From: Azolla caroliniana
Lineage: Eukaryota > Polypodiophyta
NCBI GenBank assembly: GCA_043228905.1
Contig: JBHGNT010000014.1
Location: 6,944,001-7,008,000 of the forward strand
Reading direction: 5' to 3'
DNA length: 64,000 bases
Shown here: positions 39,104-48,500 of the stretch, in pieces
Position numbering within the stretch: the first letter of the stretch is position 1
How the letters are laid out: the number at the start of each line of letters is the position of its first letter
Translations under genes and position numbers: made by a program
Notes under the pieces: model-generated
Database searches by the model: none
Told to the model about the DNA's origin: nothing
What the model saw: the letters and a program-made list of their open reading frames with translations, nothing else

Positions 39104-42100
39104 ATGGCATCAACATCCGGCTCGTCAGAAATGAGTCTACGAAAGTTCGATGGATCGAACTTCAACTTCTGGAAGGAACAAATGCAGGACTATCTCATAG
39201 TCAAGGGGCAGATCGATCCCATCGAAAATGAAGAACCTCCAGAAGGATACAAACCAATTGAGTGGCAAAAGCTGGACAGAATCGTCCGCGCCACGATTCG
39301 GATGCACCTATCGGAATCAGTATACTTCACAGTGCAATCGTGTACGACAGCATTCGAACTGTGGAAAACACTGTCGGACACTTACGAAAAGAAGGTCGCC
39401 GCAACAAAGATGTTTCTGATCCGGCGCCTCTACAACTTGCGGATGAAAGAGTCCGATTCGGTTCAAGCACACCTCAATGAGTACGAAAGCATAAGCTCCC
39501 AAATCTCGTCACAGGGGACGGCAATCGAGGATGAACTCAGAGCAATGATACTCATGAGTAGCCTTCCCTCATCATGGGAAACTTTCGTCACAACCGTGTG
39601 CAACGCGTCAACCACGGCTGTTAAATACTCCGAAGTCACGAGCGCAATCCTGACCGAAGCAGCTCGGAGAAAGTCTTTCGCCAAAGACTCAACAGACGAC
39701 GCTTACGTAGTACAAGGTTCGACAGACCGATCGAACATACGAGGAAGAGATTCCTCACGACCGCCGAACAATCAGCGAAGACGGAGCCAGTCACGGGATC
39801 ACCGAATCTGCAACTACTGCAAGAAACCCGGACACATCAAAGCCGACTGCCGCGCACTCAAGAACAAGAACAACAAGAAGAGTGGCCGGCATGAGGAGAT
39901 CAATTACGTCAGCTTCTCAGCTGATGTACTACCGGACGACCCGAATATACTATCAATCGAAAATCCAGTCGGATCAGAAGTTCTCCTCACGACTGAAGAA
40001 TCGAGCACATGGCTCTTAGATTCGGGCGCGTCATTTCACGTGACTCCTCATCGATCCCAATTTCGGCAATATACGATCCGTCACTCCGACTCAGTTCGGG
40101 TCGGCAACTCACAACACTGTGACATCATCGGAATCGGCACAGTAGAGCTCAACCTTGCCGGTGGCTCTACACTTGTACTCCACAATGTCCGACATGTACC
40201 CGAGCTCTCAAGGCCATTGATCTCAGTCGGACAACTAGATGAAGACGGCATTCGTGCCGGTTTTTCTTCGGGAGGGTGGACACTCCACAGGGGGAACCTC
40301 CTGCTTGCTAGAGGACCTAAGATACACTCCTTGTATCCGTTACATGTTACACTCAGAGAGGGTAACCTGTTTTTGGTGGATATTCCTGTGTCATCACTAT
40401 GGCACCGAAGATTAGGACACCTCAGCAAGGCCGGCATCACGCACCTATCCAGAGCCGGATACATCCCCAAACTCTCCTTCTCGGACCATCAATTCTGCGA
40501 GCATTGCCAGTATGGCAAACAAGCAGCCGCATCACACCCGACATCCGCACCAAGAGAAACGAGACCTCTCGATCTAGTCCATTCGGACGTCTGTGGCCCA
40601 ATGCCGCATCAGTCTCTAGGCGGTGCCTCTTACTTCGTCACTTTTATTGACGACTCGACTCGAAAGGTGTGGGCTTATCCAATTCGCACTAAAGATCGTG
40701 TCTTCTCGATCTTCACCGACTGGTTCGCTATGGTAGAAAATCAAACCGACCGAAAGCTGAAATGCCTTCGGACCGATAATGGGGGAGAGTTCAAATCCAA
40801 CGAATTCGTCAAATTCTGCCGACAACGCGGCATCCGACATGAATTTACGGCACCACACAGTCCGGAGCAAAACGGGATTGCAGAACGAATGAATCGGACA
40901 ATCCAAGAAAGGATAGTTTCCATGCTCCAACACTCCGGACTGTCGGATGGCTTCTGGGCAGAGGCTCTACTCACGGCAGTACACATAATCAATATGTCGC
41001 CAAGTAGACCTCTAGGACTTCAAATTCCTCAGGAACTATGGATCGGCAGCAAGCCGAATTACGACAAGCTGAGGATCTTCGGATGCGAGGCGTACGCCCT
41101 TATTCCGAAAGATGATCGCCGAAAACTTGCACCTCGGTCCAGGAAATGCATTTTCCTTGGATATGGATCAGACGGCGAAATGGGATACCGACTCTGGGAC
41201 CCCGAACGCAGACAAATCGTTCGAAGTTCGGACGTTGTGTTCAACGAGTCGGCTATGAATCCATCAGTCGAAAAACCGATCGAAGTCCGAAGGGTAACAT
41301 TCTCCGATGTGCCGACCCTTCAAGAAGGCCCCGCTCTTAACACACGGTCAGCTTCACGGGTAGCTGAACCTTATCCTACCGACTCGGACAACTCTGACTC
41401 GGCACAGCCGAATGATTCGGTTTCGGACCATCCGACCTCGATACCCGATGCGACCAGTCCAATCATACCTCGACGATCCGAGAGACTGTCGCAACCTCCG
41501 GAGAGGTATTCTCCTGGAATTTTCTTCACCGACGCCGGCGAACCGACGTCTTACGAAGAAGCATCGACATCTGTCGATTCGGCCACCTGGCATCTGGCGA
41601 TGGAGTCGGAAATGCACTCCATCCGTGCAAACAAGACTTGGGATCTGGTCGAATTACCTAGGAACCGACGTGCTCTTCCTTGCAAGTGGGTTTATCGACT
41701 AAAAGAGACGTCTGATTCGACCACCCCAAAGTACAAGGCCAGATTAGTTGCGAAGGGCTTCCGACAAGAATATGGCGTCGACTTCGACGAGATTTTTTCA
41801 CCAGTGGTGAAAATGACAACCCTTCGTTTTCTGCTCGGCGTCGTGGCAGCCGACAACTTGGAGCTGATTCAGCTAGATGTCAAAACAGCCTTCCTCCATG
41901 GTGATCTCGAGGAGGAAATTTATATGGAGCAGCCAAAAGGCTTCGTGGCAACTGGCCAAGAACATCTAGTCTGCCGACTCAGGAAGAGTCTATACGGCCT
42001 CAAACAGGCACCGCGACAATGGTACAAGAAGTTCGACGACTTCATCCAATCGATCGGCTTCTCCAAAAGCGATGAGGACCATTGTCTCTTCACCAATACA

Positions 42101-43117
42101 GCTCAAGATGGATCACCCATCTTCCTCATCATTTACGTGGACGACATGCTAATTTCTGGCCGCCACGCGGGCGAACTTGCCGATCTCGTTCGGCAACTGC
42201 GGTTGAAGTTTTCCATGAAGGACCTCGGTCCGGCACGACACATCCTTGGCATGAAGATTAGTCGGCATCGCGATAAACGACATCTTTTTTTGTCTCAGAC
42301 CGACTATATCGGACGTGTCTTGGAACGCTTCAACATGCAATCAGCCAAATCTGCTTCAACCCCACTCCCTATGAATCTTCGGCTCTCTCAGCGAGACTGC
42401 CCGACATCCGGTTCGGAGGGGGAAGATATGAAGTCAGTACCGTATGCACCGGCAGTCGGCTCCCTTATGTACCTGATGGTCGCGACACGGCCTGACATCT
42501 CTCATGCCGTAGGAGTCGTTAGCAGATTTATGCACAATCCTGGCCGATCGCATTGGAACGCAGTCAAGCATGTGTTCAGATATCTGGCTGGCACAAAAGA
42601 TCACGGCATTCTTTTCGGTCCGAACCGAACCTCAGGCGTAGTCGGTTACACCGACTCGGACTTCGCCGGCTGTATAGACAGTCGGAAATCAACAACCGGA
42701 TACTGCTTCAAATTCGGCAATGGAGCAATCTCGTGGAAGTCGAAACTTCAGGAGTGCACAGCGACCTCAACGACCGAAGCAGAATATGTAGCTGCGTCCG
42801 ACGCAGCAAAAGAAGCTTTGTGGCTCGGTCGGCTGGCGCACACGTTTCGACAAGTCGAACATGACTCGGCTCCAGTTGTCTACAGCGACAGTCAAGGTGC
42901 TGTTGCCTTGTCGAAAAATCCGGTTCACCACAACGCCTCCAAACATATCGATGTTCGATATCACTTCGTTCGGGACTGCGTCATTTCAGGGAAAATCGGT
43001 CTAGAGAAAATATCCACAACCGACAATGTCGCAGATGGAATGACCAAGTGTCTTTCGGCAGACCGTTTTCGGTCTCTTCGGCATCAGATGGGCGTAACGA
43101 CAAACCAGTCCGGTTAG
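39104..43117 (+). CDS. COP-G gag-pol polyprotein, intact
   Basis: A single 1337-residue frame from the ATG at 39104. UBN2-type gag fills about 15-200 (F-D-G-S-N-F-N-F-W-K, then L-W-K-T-L-S). CCHC knuckle C236-C239-H244-C249. Protease D306-S-G-A. GAG-pre-integrase zinc site at about 430-475 (L-W-H-R-R-L-G-H, C-E-H-C-Q-Y-G-K-Q). Integrase D495, D558, E594 (35 residues between the last two, as usual). Acidic Ser/Asp-rich linker at about 750-800. RT with K-T-A-F-L-H-G and YVDD at 1011-1014. RNase H with Asp1184, T-E-A-E-Y-V-A and Y-S-D-S-Q. Every catalytic residue checked is present and there is no stop. Length is usual for copia (1300-1450). Gag and Pol share one frame, so their ratio must be set after translation or by splicing. 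Likely able to move. Confidence 0.97.
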   Translation: MASTSGSSEMSLRKFDGSNFNFWKEQMQDYLIVKGQIDPIENEEPPEGYKPIEWQKLDRIVRATIRMHLSESVYFTVQSCTTAFELWKTLSDTYEKKVAATKMFLIRRLYNLRMKESDSVQAHLNEYESISSQISSQGTAIEDELRAMILMSSLPSSWETFVTTVCNASTTAVKYSEVTSAILTEAARRKSFAKDSTDDAYVVQGSTDRSNIRGRDSSRPPNNQRRRSQSRDHRICNYCKKPGHIKADCRALKNKNNKKSGRHEEINYVSFSADVLPDDPNILSIENPVGSEVLLTTEESSTWLLDSGASFHVTPHRSQFRQYTIRHSDSVRVGNSQHCDIIGIGTVELNLAGGSTLVLHNVRHVPELSRPLISVGQLDEDGIRAGFSSGGWTLHRGNLLLARGPKIHSLYPLHVTLREGNLFLVDIPVSSLWHRRLGHLSKAGITHLSRAGYIPKLSFSDHQFCEHCQYGKQAAASHPTSAPRETRPLDLVHSDVCGPMPHQSLGGASYFVTFIDDSTRKVWAYPIRTKDRVFSIFTDWFAMVENQTDRKLKCLRTDNGGEFKSNEFVKFCRQRGIRHEFTAPHSPEQNGIAERMNRTIQERIVSMLQHSGLSDGFWAEALLTAVHIINMSPSRPLGLQIPQELWIGSKPNYDKLRIFGCEAYALIPKDDRRKLAPRSRKCIFLGYGSDGEMGYRLWDPERRQIVRSSDVVFNESAMNPSVEKPIEVRRVTFSDVPTLQEGPALNTRSASRVAEPYPTDSDNSDSAQPNDSVSDHPTSIPDATSPIIPRRSERLSQPPERYSPGIFFTDAGEPTSYEEASTSVDSATWHLAMESEMHSIRANKTWDLVELPRNRRALPCKWVYRLKETSDSTTPKYKARLVAKGFRQEYGVDFDEIFSPVVKMTTLRFLLGVVAADNLELIQLDVKTAFLHGDLEEEIYMEQPKGFVATGQEHLVCRLRKSLYGLKQAPRQWYKKFDDFIQSIGFSKSDEDHCLFTNTAQDGSPIFLIIYVDDMLISGRHAGELADLVRQLRLKFSMKDLGPARHILGMKISRHRDKRHLFLSQTDYIGRVLERFNMQSAKSASTPLPMNLRLSQRDCPTSGSEGEDMKSVPYAPAVGSLMYLMVATRPDISHAVGVVSRFMHNPGRSHWNAVKHVFRYLAGTKDHGILFGPNRTSGVVGYTDSDFAGCIDSRKSTTGYCFKFGNGAISWKSKLQECTATSTTEAEYVAASDAAKEALWLGRLAHTFRQVEHDSAPVVYSDSQGAVALSKNPVHHNASKHIDVRYHFVRDCVISGKIGLEKISTTDNVADGMTKCLSADRFRSLRHQMGVTTNQSG

Positions 43118-43300
43118 AGCCGGACACAGAGCAGGATGGTTCCCGACAACCGACATCAGTTCCTTAATGATCGGCTTCAACTGTTCCGACCCGACCAGTT
43201 CGGTCTTCTGCCTTCGGACCCTGCCGACTCGAACAAAGCTGATATGTCCGAGAACCTAAGTCTATACCTGTAACCTTAGATAACCCATGTATACGCCCAT

Positions 43301-43310
43301 TACGGGGGAG
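43301..43310 (+). other. Polypurine tract, COP-G
   Basis: TACGGGGGAG immediately before the 3' LTR; primes plus-strand synthesis. Confidence 0.85.
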
Positions 43311-43594
43311 TGTCGAATACCTGTGTATAATGGACGTATTCACACCATCCCGTTTTGGCCATTTATGTAATTAGCATAAAGGGCAGTTGCCCTAAGTCGG
43401 TCACTATATATAGTGACCTTGTAACCTCTTTGTGAGGTTGGTTGTTGTATTGTTGCTTTATCAAATAAGAAACGCTTTTGTGTCTCTCTCTCTCTCTCTC
43501 TCTCTGTGCAACGACCTACATTCTGTCATACACAGGGAATAAACAGGAATCGAGTGCTTCAAGATCTTCCGCACAGACGACATTGCTTCCAACA
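43311..43594 (+). repeat. COP-G 3' LTR (284 bp)
   Basis: Same length as the 5' LTR. The one difference seen is CATATACAGG (5') versus CATACACAGG (3'). Confidence 0.97.
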
Positions 43595-44262
43595 CTACCT
43601 CACCATAAACTTACCCGACTTGAGTTACCTCATCGGTCTCCTTATCCAGTTCATGTAAAATCTACAAGACATCCATCTTGACCATGCTAAGCGAGTGCTA
43701 AGGTATGTGAGTGGAAGCATGGATTTCGGCATTTTCTACAAGTCGACCACACCGATATGACTCGAAGGGTACACAATTGCCAACTCGGTCGGCTACAAAG
43801 CCGATAGACAATCAAACCCAAGGTTTTTCTTCTCCATCATCAGTGGAGCCATATCCTCAAGCAATAAGAAGCAGTCGATAGTCACACTGTCAAGCATAGA
43901 AGCCAAATACAAGGGCGCAACGACGGTCGCCGCATGTGAAGACATTTGGCTTAAAAGAATCTTGAAGGATCTGGGCATTCCCATCATGGATTCTCCTCTA
44001 TTGCGACAATATGAGCAGTATTCACCTAGCTCAGAACCTAGTTTTCCACCCTCGAACCAAGCACATCGAAGTACACTATCATTTCATCCAGGAGCGTGTT
44101 CTAGTCGGCGATGTCAACCTACAATACATCAACACAAATTTGCAGACCATCGACATCTTCACCAAGGCCCTGGGCATTGACAAGCTACGGCAATTCACGA
44201 TGAATCTAGGTCTCTCGACCATCAAACAACTGAGCTTGAGGGGGAGTAAGGAGCGGCTAGAG
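43595..44262 (+). pseudogene. COP-C copy 2, part 2: RT end and RNase H
   Basis: Continues the RT interrupted by COP-G (P-D-L-S-Y-L-I-G, then A-K-R-V-L-R-Y-V-S-G). RNase H then shows L-S-S-I-E-A-K-Y-K-G-A and, after a frameshift near 44000, the open piece 44011-44265 with S-S-I-H-L-A-Q-N, R-T-K-H-I-E-V-H-Y-H-F-I and I-F-T-K-A-L-G. TTGAGGGGGAG near 44235 is the polypurine tract. Confidence 0.88.
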
Positions 44263-44428
44263 TGAACCAGCCATCCATGCGCACCATAGGACACTCAAGT
44301 GTGTGAATACCCTCCTCCTTGTATAGTACCTAGTGTGTCATAGATGTTATTATCCTATGACACATATTCTTTAAGTAGTTAAGGCTCGACCTCTTTCCCA
44401 AGGGGTCAACTCAGTGAGAGAACTTAGA

Positions 44429-44456
44429 GAGAAGGTGACTACATAAGCACCTTCTC
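44429..44456 (+). promoter_or_regulatory. Promoter stem, COP-C copy 2
   Basis: Nine-base perfect arms GAGAAGGTG and CACCTTCTC around ACTACATAAG, at the place where copy 3 has GAGGGTG/CACCCTC around a TATATAA. TATA itself has decayed here. Confidence 0.65.
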
Positions 44457-44537
44457 CTTCTCTTTGTAACGGTTTTTGTTGTTGGCTCATTCTTGCTAGT
44501 GTTAATACAGTTTTCTATTTTCCTGTATTTTTTTGTG

Positions 44538-44546
<9 letters not shown>

Positions 44547-44614
<68 letters not shown>
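44547..44614. repeat. (TC)n(AC)n compound microsatellite
   Basis: About 17 TC units followed by 17 AC units, inside the COP-C LTR downstream of the promoter. Confidence 0.97.
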
Positions 44615-44618
<4 letters not shown>

Positions 44619-44655
44619 CTCTTCCGCTGCATAGAATCATCACCGATTCTTTACG

Positions 44656-44922
44656 GGATCTTAGTTGGAACTTGAAAAGACTCTTAGCCATAAGCCGGCT
44701 TTCAGCCCTTAGCCAGCCCCAAGAGGAGGGAGAAAACAACAAAATCCCCCCTCACTCCTACGTCGGGTATCAACCAAGAAAGCTCTTACACAAACAAACA
44801 ACAAGCATTTCCATAGATATGGCCTTTCTCAATATATCAGACCCATTTTCATCTGTATGGATCTTCACTAGAGCAAAATCATCGTCATCCTCTCTCTCTC
44901 GTAACCAATGATACCTTCTCTA
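44656..44922 (-). pseudogene. COP-E RNase H end (minus strand), cut by COP-A copy 2
   Basis: On the minus strand reads A-L-V-K-I-H-T-D-E-N-G-S-D-I-L, matching the end of copia RNase H (compare COP-A T-K-I-H-T-D-E-N-G-S-D-M). The rest of RNase H and RT continue at 50237-50756 beyond the COP-A insertion. The 3' end of this relic is gone. Confidence 0.82.
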
Positions 44923-45207
44923 TGTTGGGATTACGGTCCCTTCGGATGGGATGGTCGGATCCGGTTGTCGGTTTCGGATCTGGATGACGAAGACCCCGGT
45001 TTCGGTACCGGATGACGAATGTACCCGGAGAGCGATCCGGATGCAGGGACATATCCGTGAATATGTTCGCTATGGGCCCCTGAGGCTACAGTTGTAAATA
45101 GCCCAAAGTCATATGAGTATAAATATGACTTAGGGCAAACTGTTTTGTTGTTGCTTCTCATTTTTTCTGTTTTTTCCACTTTAGAGGAGTGAAGAGAGAG
45201 CAGCCGT

Positions 45208-45239
<32 letters not shown>

Positions 45240-45521
45240 AAGAGGTAGACGCCTCTGTGTATTTCCGCCGCCTGTGGCGAGGACAGCGAGCTCAAGGTCG
45301 TCGCCTTGGAGCTCGTCATTGTATACTTCTCTGTATAGTGTTGTTTGGAGTCTTGTACTCCCGTGGTTTTTCCCCGTTTAGGGTTTTCCACGTTAATCCT
45401 TGTGTACTCGCGTTTCTTCGTCTTGTTTCTACGTGTGTTTCCTATTTTCTGCTCCATTGATCCGCGATTAATCGGTTGTGGCCGAGATAAGAAAGGAGGA
45501 TAGAAGGGTCTATTCCTTACA
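44923..45521 (+). repeat. COP-A copy 2, 5' LTR (599 bp)
   Basis: TGTTGGGATT...TCCTTACA. U3 is rich in CCGG-containing repeats (GGTTTCGGTACCGG types). TATAAATA at 45118-45125 sits in a 36-bp inverted repeat, and a GA run lies at 45208-45240. Confidence 0.98.
45101..45136 (+). promoter_or_regulatory. TATA box inside inverted repeat, COP-A copy 2
   Basis: Arms 45101-45114 and 45123-45136 pair at 13 of 14 positions around GAGTATAA; TATAAATA spans loop and arm. The 3' LTR has the same at 49816-49851. Confidence 0.8.
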
Positions 45522-45524
45522 AAC

Positions 45525-45536
45525 TGGTATCAGAGC
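45525..45536 (+). other. Primer binding site, COP-A copy 2
   Basis: TGGTATCAGAGC, three bases after the LTR. Confidence 0.95.
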
Positions 45537-45550
45537 GACTGTTGCAGAAA

Positions 45551-48500
45551 ATGGAAGGCGGCGGCAGCGGGCAGCCGATGATGATGGTGCTGAATGCACA
45601 GAATTACGCCGACTGGAAGATCAAGATGGAGGATCTTCTGATTGTTCGGGACCTGTACGAACCGATTGACAGGTCGGAAATACCGAAGGGGGTACTTGAG
45701 TCGGAGTGGAAGCTCCTGAACCGGAAAGCCGTAGCGACGATCCGACAATATGTCGACGTAAGCGTCCTGCAACATGTGGCGAACGACACCAACGCATACG
45801 AGATGTGGAAGAAGCTGTCTGGCCTCTATGAGAGGAAGAATGCGTTGAACCGGACCTCCCTGATGAGGAAGATTGTGAATCTCAAGTATCGGGACGGCGA
45901 GAGTATGGTGGAACACGTAAGCACGTTCATGGGATTCGTGAACCAGCTTGCGGCGATCAAGTTCCCGTTGGAGGATGCAATGCAAGCCATCATCCTGATG
46001 TGTACATTGCCGGAAAGCTGGGAGAACTTGGTGGTGACTCTCAGCACCTCGTGCACCGAAGATAACTTGTCCTTACAAACTGTAAAGACAAGTATTCTGA
46101 ATGAAGAAGCGCGTCGGAGAGATAAGGAACCGGCCTCCGACCCGAAGATGCTGTTTACCGAATCGGATCGGGGAAGACAATGGAACCGGAGTCCGCAAAG
46201 ACGGGAGAAGTCGGGGACCCGGTCGCAGTCAAGAGGAAGGCCCACATGCTTCCACTGTGGGAAGCCGGGGCACTTCCGAAAGAATTGTCGGCATTACCGA
46301 AAAGACAACGGAGCCGACGACACCGACTCGAAGAAGTCACCGGAGAGAAACGGTGCATACCGGGGAGCCACGGACCGGAGAGGTTCGGATCGGCGAGGGC
46401 AAGACCGGAAAGGAACGATGGCACTCGCGGCAAGTGAAGAAGAAATCATGCTCATCACCGAAGAAGGTGAGCTAAACATTGCCGGCGATGAGACGACCTG
46501 GGTGGTCGATTCCGGAGCATCGTTCCACCTGACCCCGGAGAGAAGATACTTCTCATCCTACACAGCCGGGGAGCATGGCTGCGTTCGGATGGGAAACGAA
46601 GGTACGTGCCGGATTGCCGGCATAGGAGACGTGTGGTTGACAACCCCGACCGGATGCAAAATGCTGCTGAAGAATGTCCGACACGTTCCGGAGGTCCGAC
46701 TGAACCTGATTTCGGCCGGGAGGCTAGATGATGAAGGCTACACGGGTAGCATCCGGAACGGTGTCATGAAGTTCAGCAAGGGGAGCTTGATAGTGGCTCG
46801 GGCCCGGAAGGTCAACACACTGTACCTGATGAATGCCTGGTTGTGTCCGGAAGAGCTGAACGTGGCAGCCGACACTGCCGGTGAGCTGTGGCACAAAAGA
46901 CTGTGCCACATGAGTGAGAAGGGGATGAAGAGGCTTGCAGAAGACAACCTTATCCCAGTGAAGCATGTGCACCTGGAGAAGTGCACCGATTGCCTGGCCG
47001 GTAAGCAGAACCGAACTTCCTTCCACTCAAGGCCACCGACGAGACGCAGTGCACCATTGGAGTTGGTGCACACGGACGTGTGTCAAGTAGAAACGAAGTC
47101 ACATGGCGGAGCCCAGTACTTCGTAACATTCATCGATGATCATAGCCGAAAACTGTGGACGGCACCGATGAAGACAAAGGACCAAGTGTTGTGCGTCTTC
47201 AAAGAACTCCACGCGAGAGTGGAAAGAGAATCCGGCAAGAAGCTGAAAGCAATACGAGCGGATAACGGAGGGGAATACCGGGGGCAGTTCCAGGAGTACT
47301 GTCGCTCGAAGGGAATCCGACTCGAATTTACTGTGCCGAAGACGCCGGAACTGAACGGGCTGGCCGAGAGGATGAACCGGACCATAATGGAGAGGGTCCG
47401 GAGTATGCTGGCACATGCGAAATTACCCAAGGGATTTTGGGCTGAGGCAATGTCGACGGCGACATATGTGATAAACAGATCACCCTCAGTACCTTTGGAC
47501 GGAGACACGCCGCAGAGAGTGTGGACCGGTAGGGAAGTATCCTACCGGCATCTGAAGGTGTTCGGGTGTCTCGCATACGTACACGTGGCGAAGGACCGGA
47601 GAGGAAAGCTAGATCCGAAGACCCGGCCATGCATATTCCTCGGTTACGGCGACGACGAGTTCGGCTACCGAGTATGGGACCCGGTCGACAAGAAGATATT
47701 CAGGAGTCGAGATATCGTCTTTATGGAGGACAAGACACTCACCGACTGGGAGTCGGAGAAGAAGATGAAGAGCTCCAAGTCGACTGGTGAGGATAAACTC
47801 TACGAGGAGCAGTCCCGACTGGCAAGGGACCGGTTAGCACTCGAGGATCCGGCCGAAGACGGTGAAGAAAGAGAACCGGCCGAGGAAGATGAAAATGATA
47901 CCGGAACCGTTCCCGATCCCGAAATGGATTCGGATGAAGAAGAAGAATCGGGAGAACCGGTTACCGAAGCTCCGGAACGGAGATATCCTCTAAGAGAGAG
48001 AAGGGCCCCCCGGAGATTTCCGGAACCAGAGCACGTGCTACTAACCGACGAGGGGGAGCCGGAGAGCTTTGAAGAAGCAAAGCATGACACCCAGAGCCGC
48101 AAGTGGTTGAGTGCCATGCAGGACGAGATGGATTCCCTGCATGAGAACCACACATATGAACTTGTGGAGTTGCCGAAAGGAAAGCGGGCACTTCGAAACA
48201 AGTGGGTGTTCAAGCTGAAACCGGGAGATGCCGGAAACCCCCCGAGATACAAAGCCAGGATCGTGGTGAAGGGGTTTCAGCAGAAGAAGGGCGTCGACTT
48301 CGACGAGATATTTGCCCCGGTAGTGAAGATGACCTCTATCCGGACGGTGCTGAGCATAGCGGCAAGCATGGACCTCGAGGTAGAACAGATGGACGTGAAG
48401 ACGGCATTCCTTCACGGTGACCTCGATGAAGAGATCTACATGCAGCAACCGGAAGGATTCGAGAAGAAAGGGAAGGAGCACCTGGTATGCCGGTTGAAGA

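Larger units (their letters stand above)
38248..43594 (+). mobile_element. COP-G: complete, recently inserted Ty1/copia element
   Basis: Two 284-bp LTRs differing at one base by eye, TG...CA ends, and a 5-bp target duplication CTACC (38243-38247 and 43595-43599). Primer site at 38534-38545, polypurine tract at 43301-43310, and one uninterrupted polyprotein frame. It sits inside the RT of COP-C copy 2; removing it restores the motif Y-L-T-I across the joint. Confidence 0.97.
44263..44655 (+). repeat. COP-C copy 2, 3' LTR, degenerate at its start
   Basis: Shares with the LTRs at 23955 and 63055 the TGTGTCATAG palindrome (44334-44364), a stem around the TATA position (44429-44456), the (TC)n(AC)n tract (44547-44614) and the end ATCACCGATTCTTTAC. 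The first 60 bases have diverged. Confidence 0.75.

Noticed and set aside
44515-44742. Open frame through the (TC)n(AC)n tract
   Set aside because: Its length comes from dinucleotide repeats that lack stops; not coding.
45542-45550. TTG at 45542 as the start of COP-A gag
   Set aside because: An ATG nine bases downstream is used in both copies and gives the full gag; plant nuclear messages rarely start at TTG.
45530-45985. Long antisense open frames across COP-A copy 2 (for example 45985-45530, 48598-48041)
   Set aside because: The same frames exist opposite COP-A copy 1, and all lie over the intact gag-pol; they are shadows of that coding sequence.
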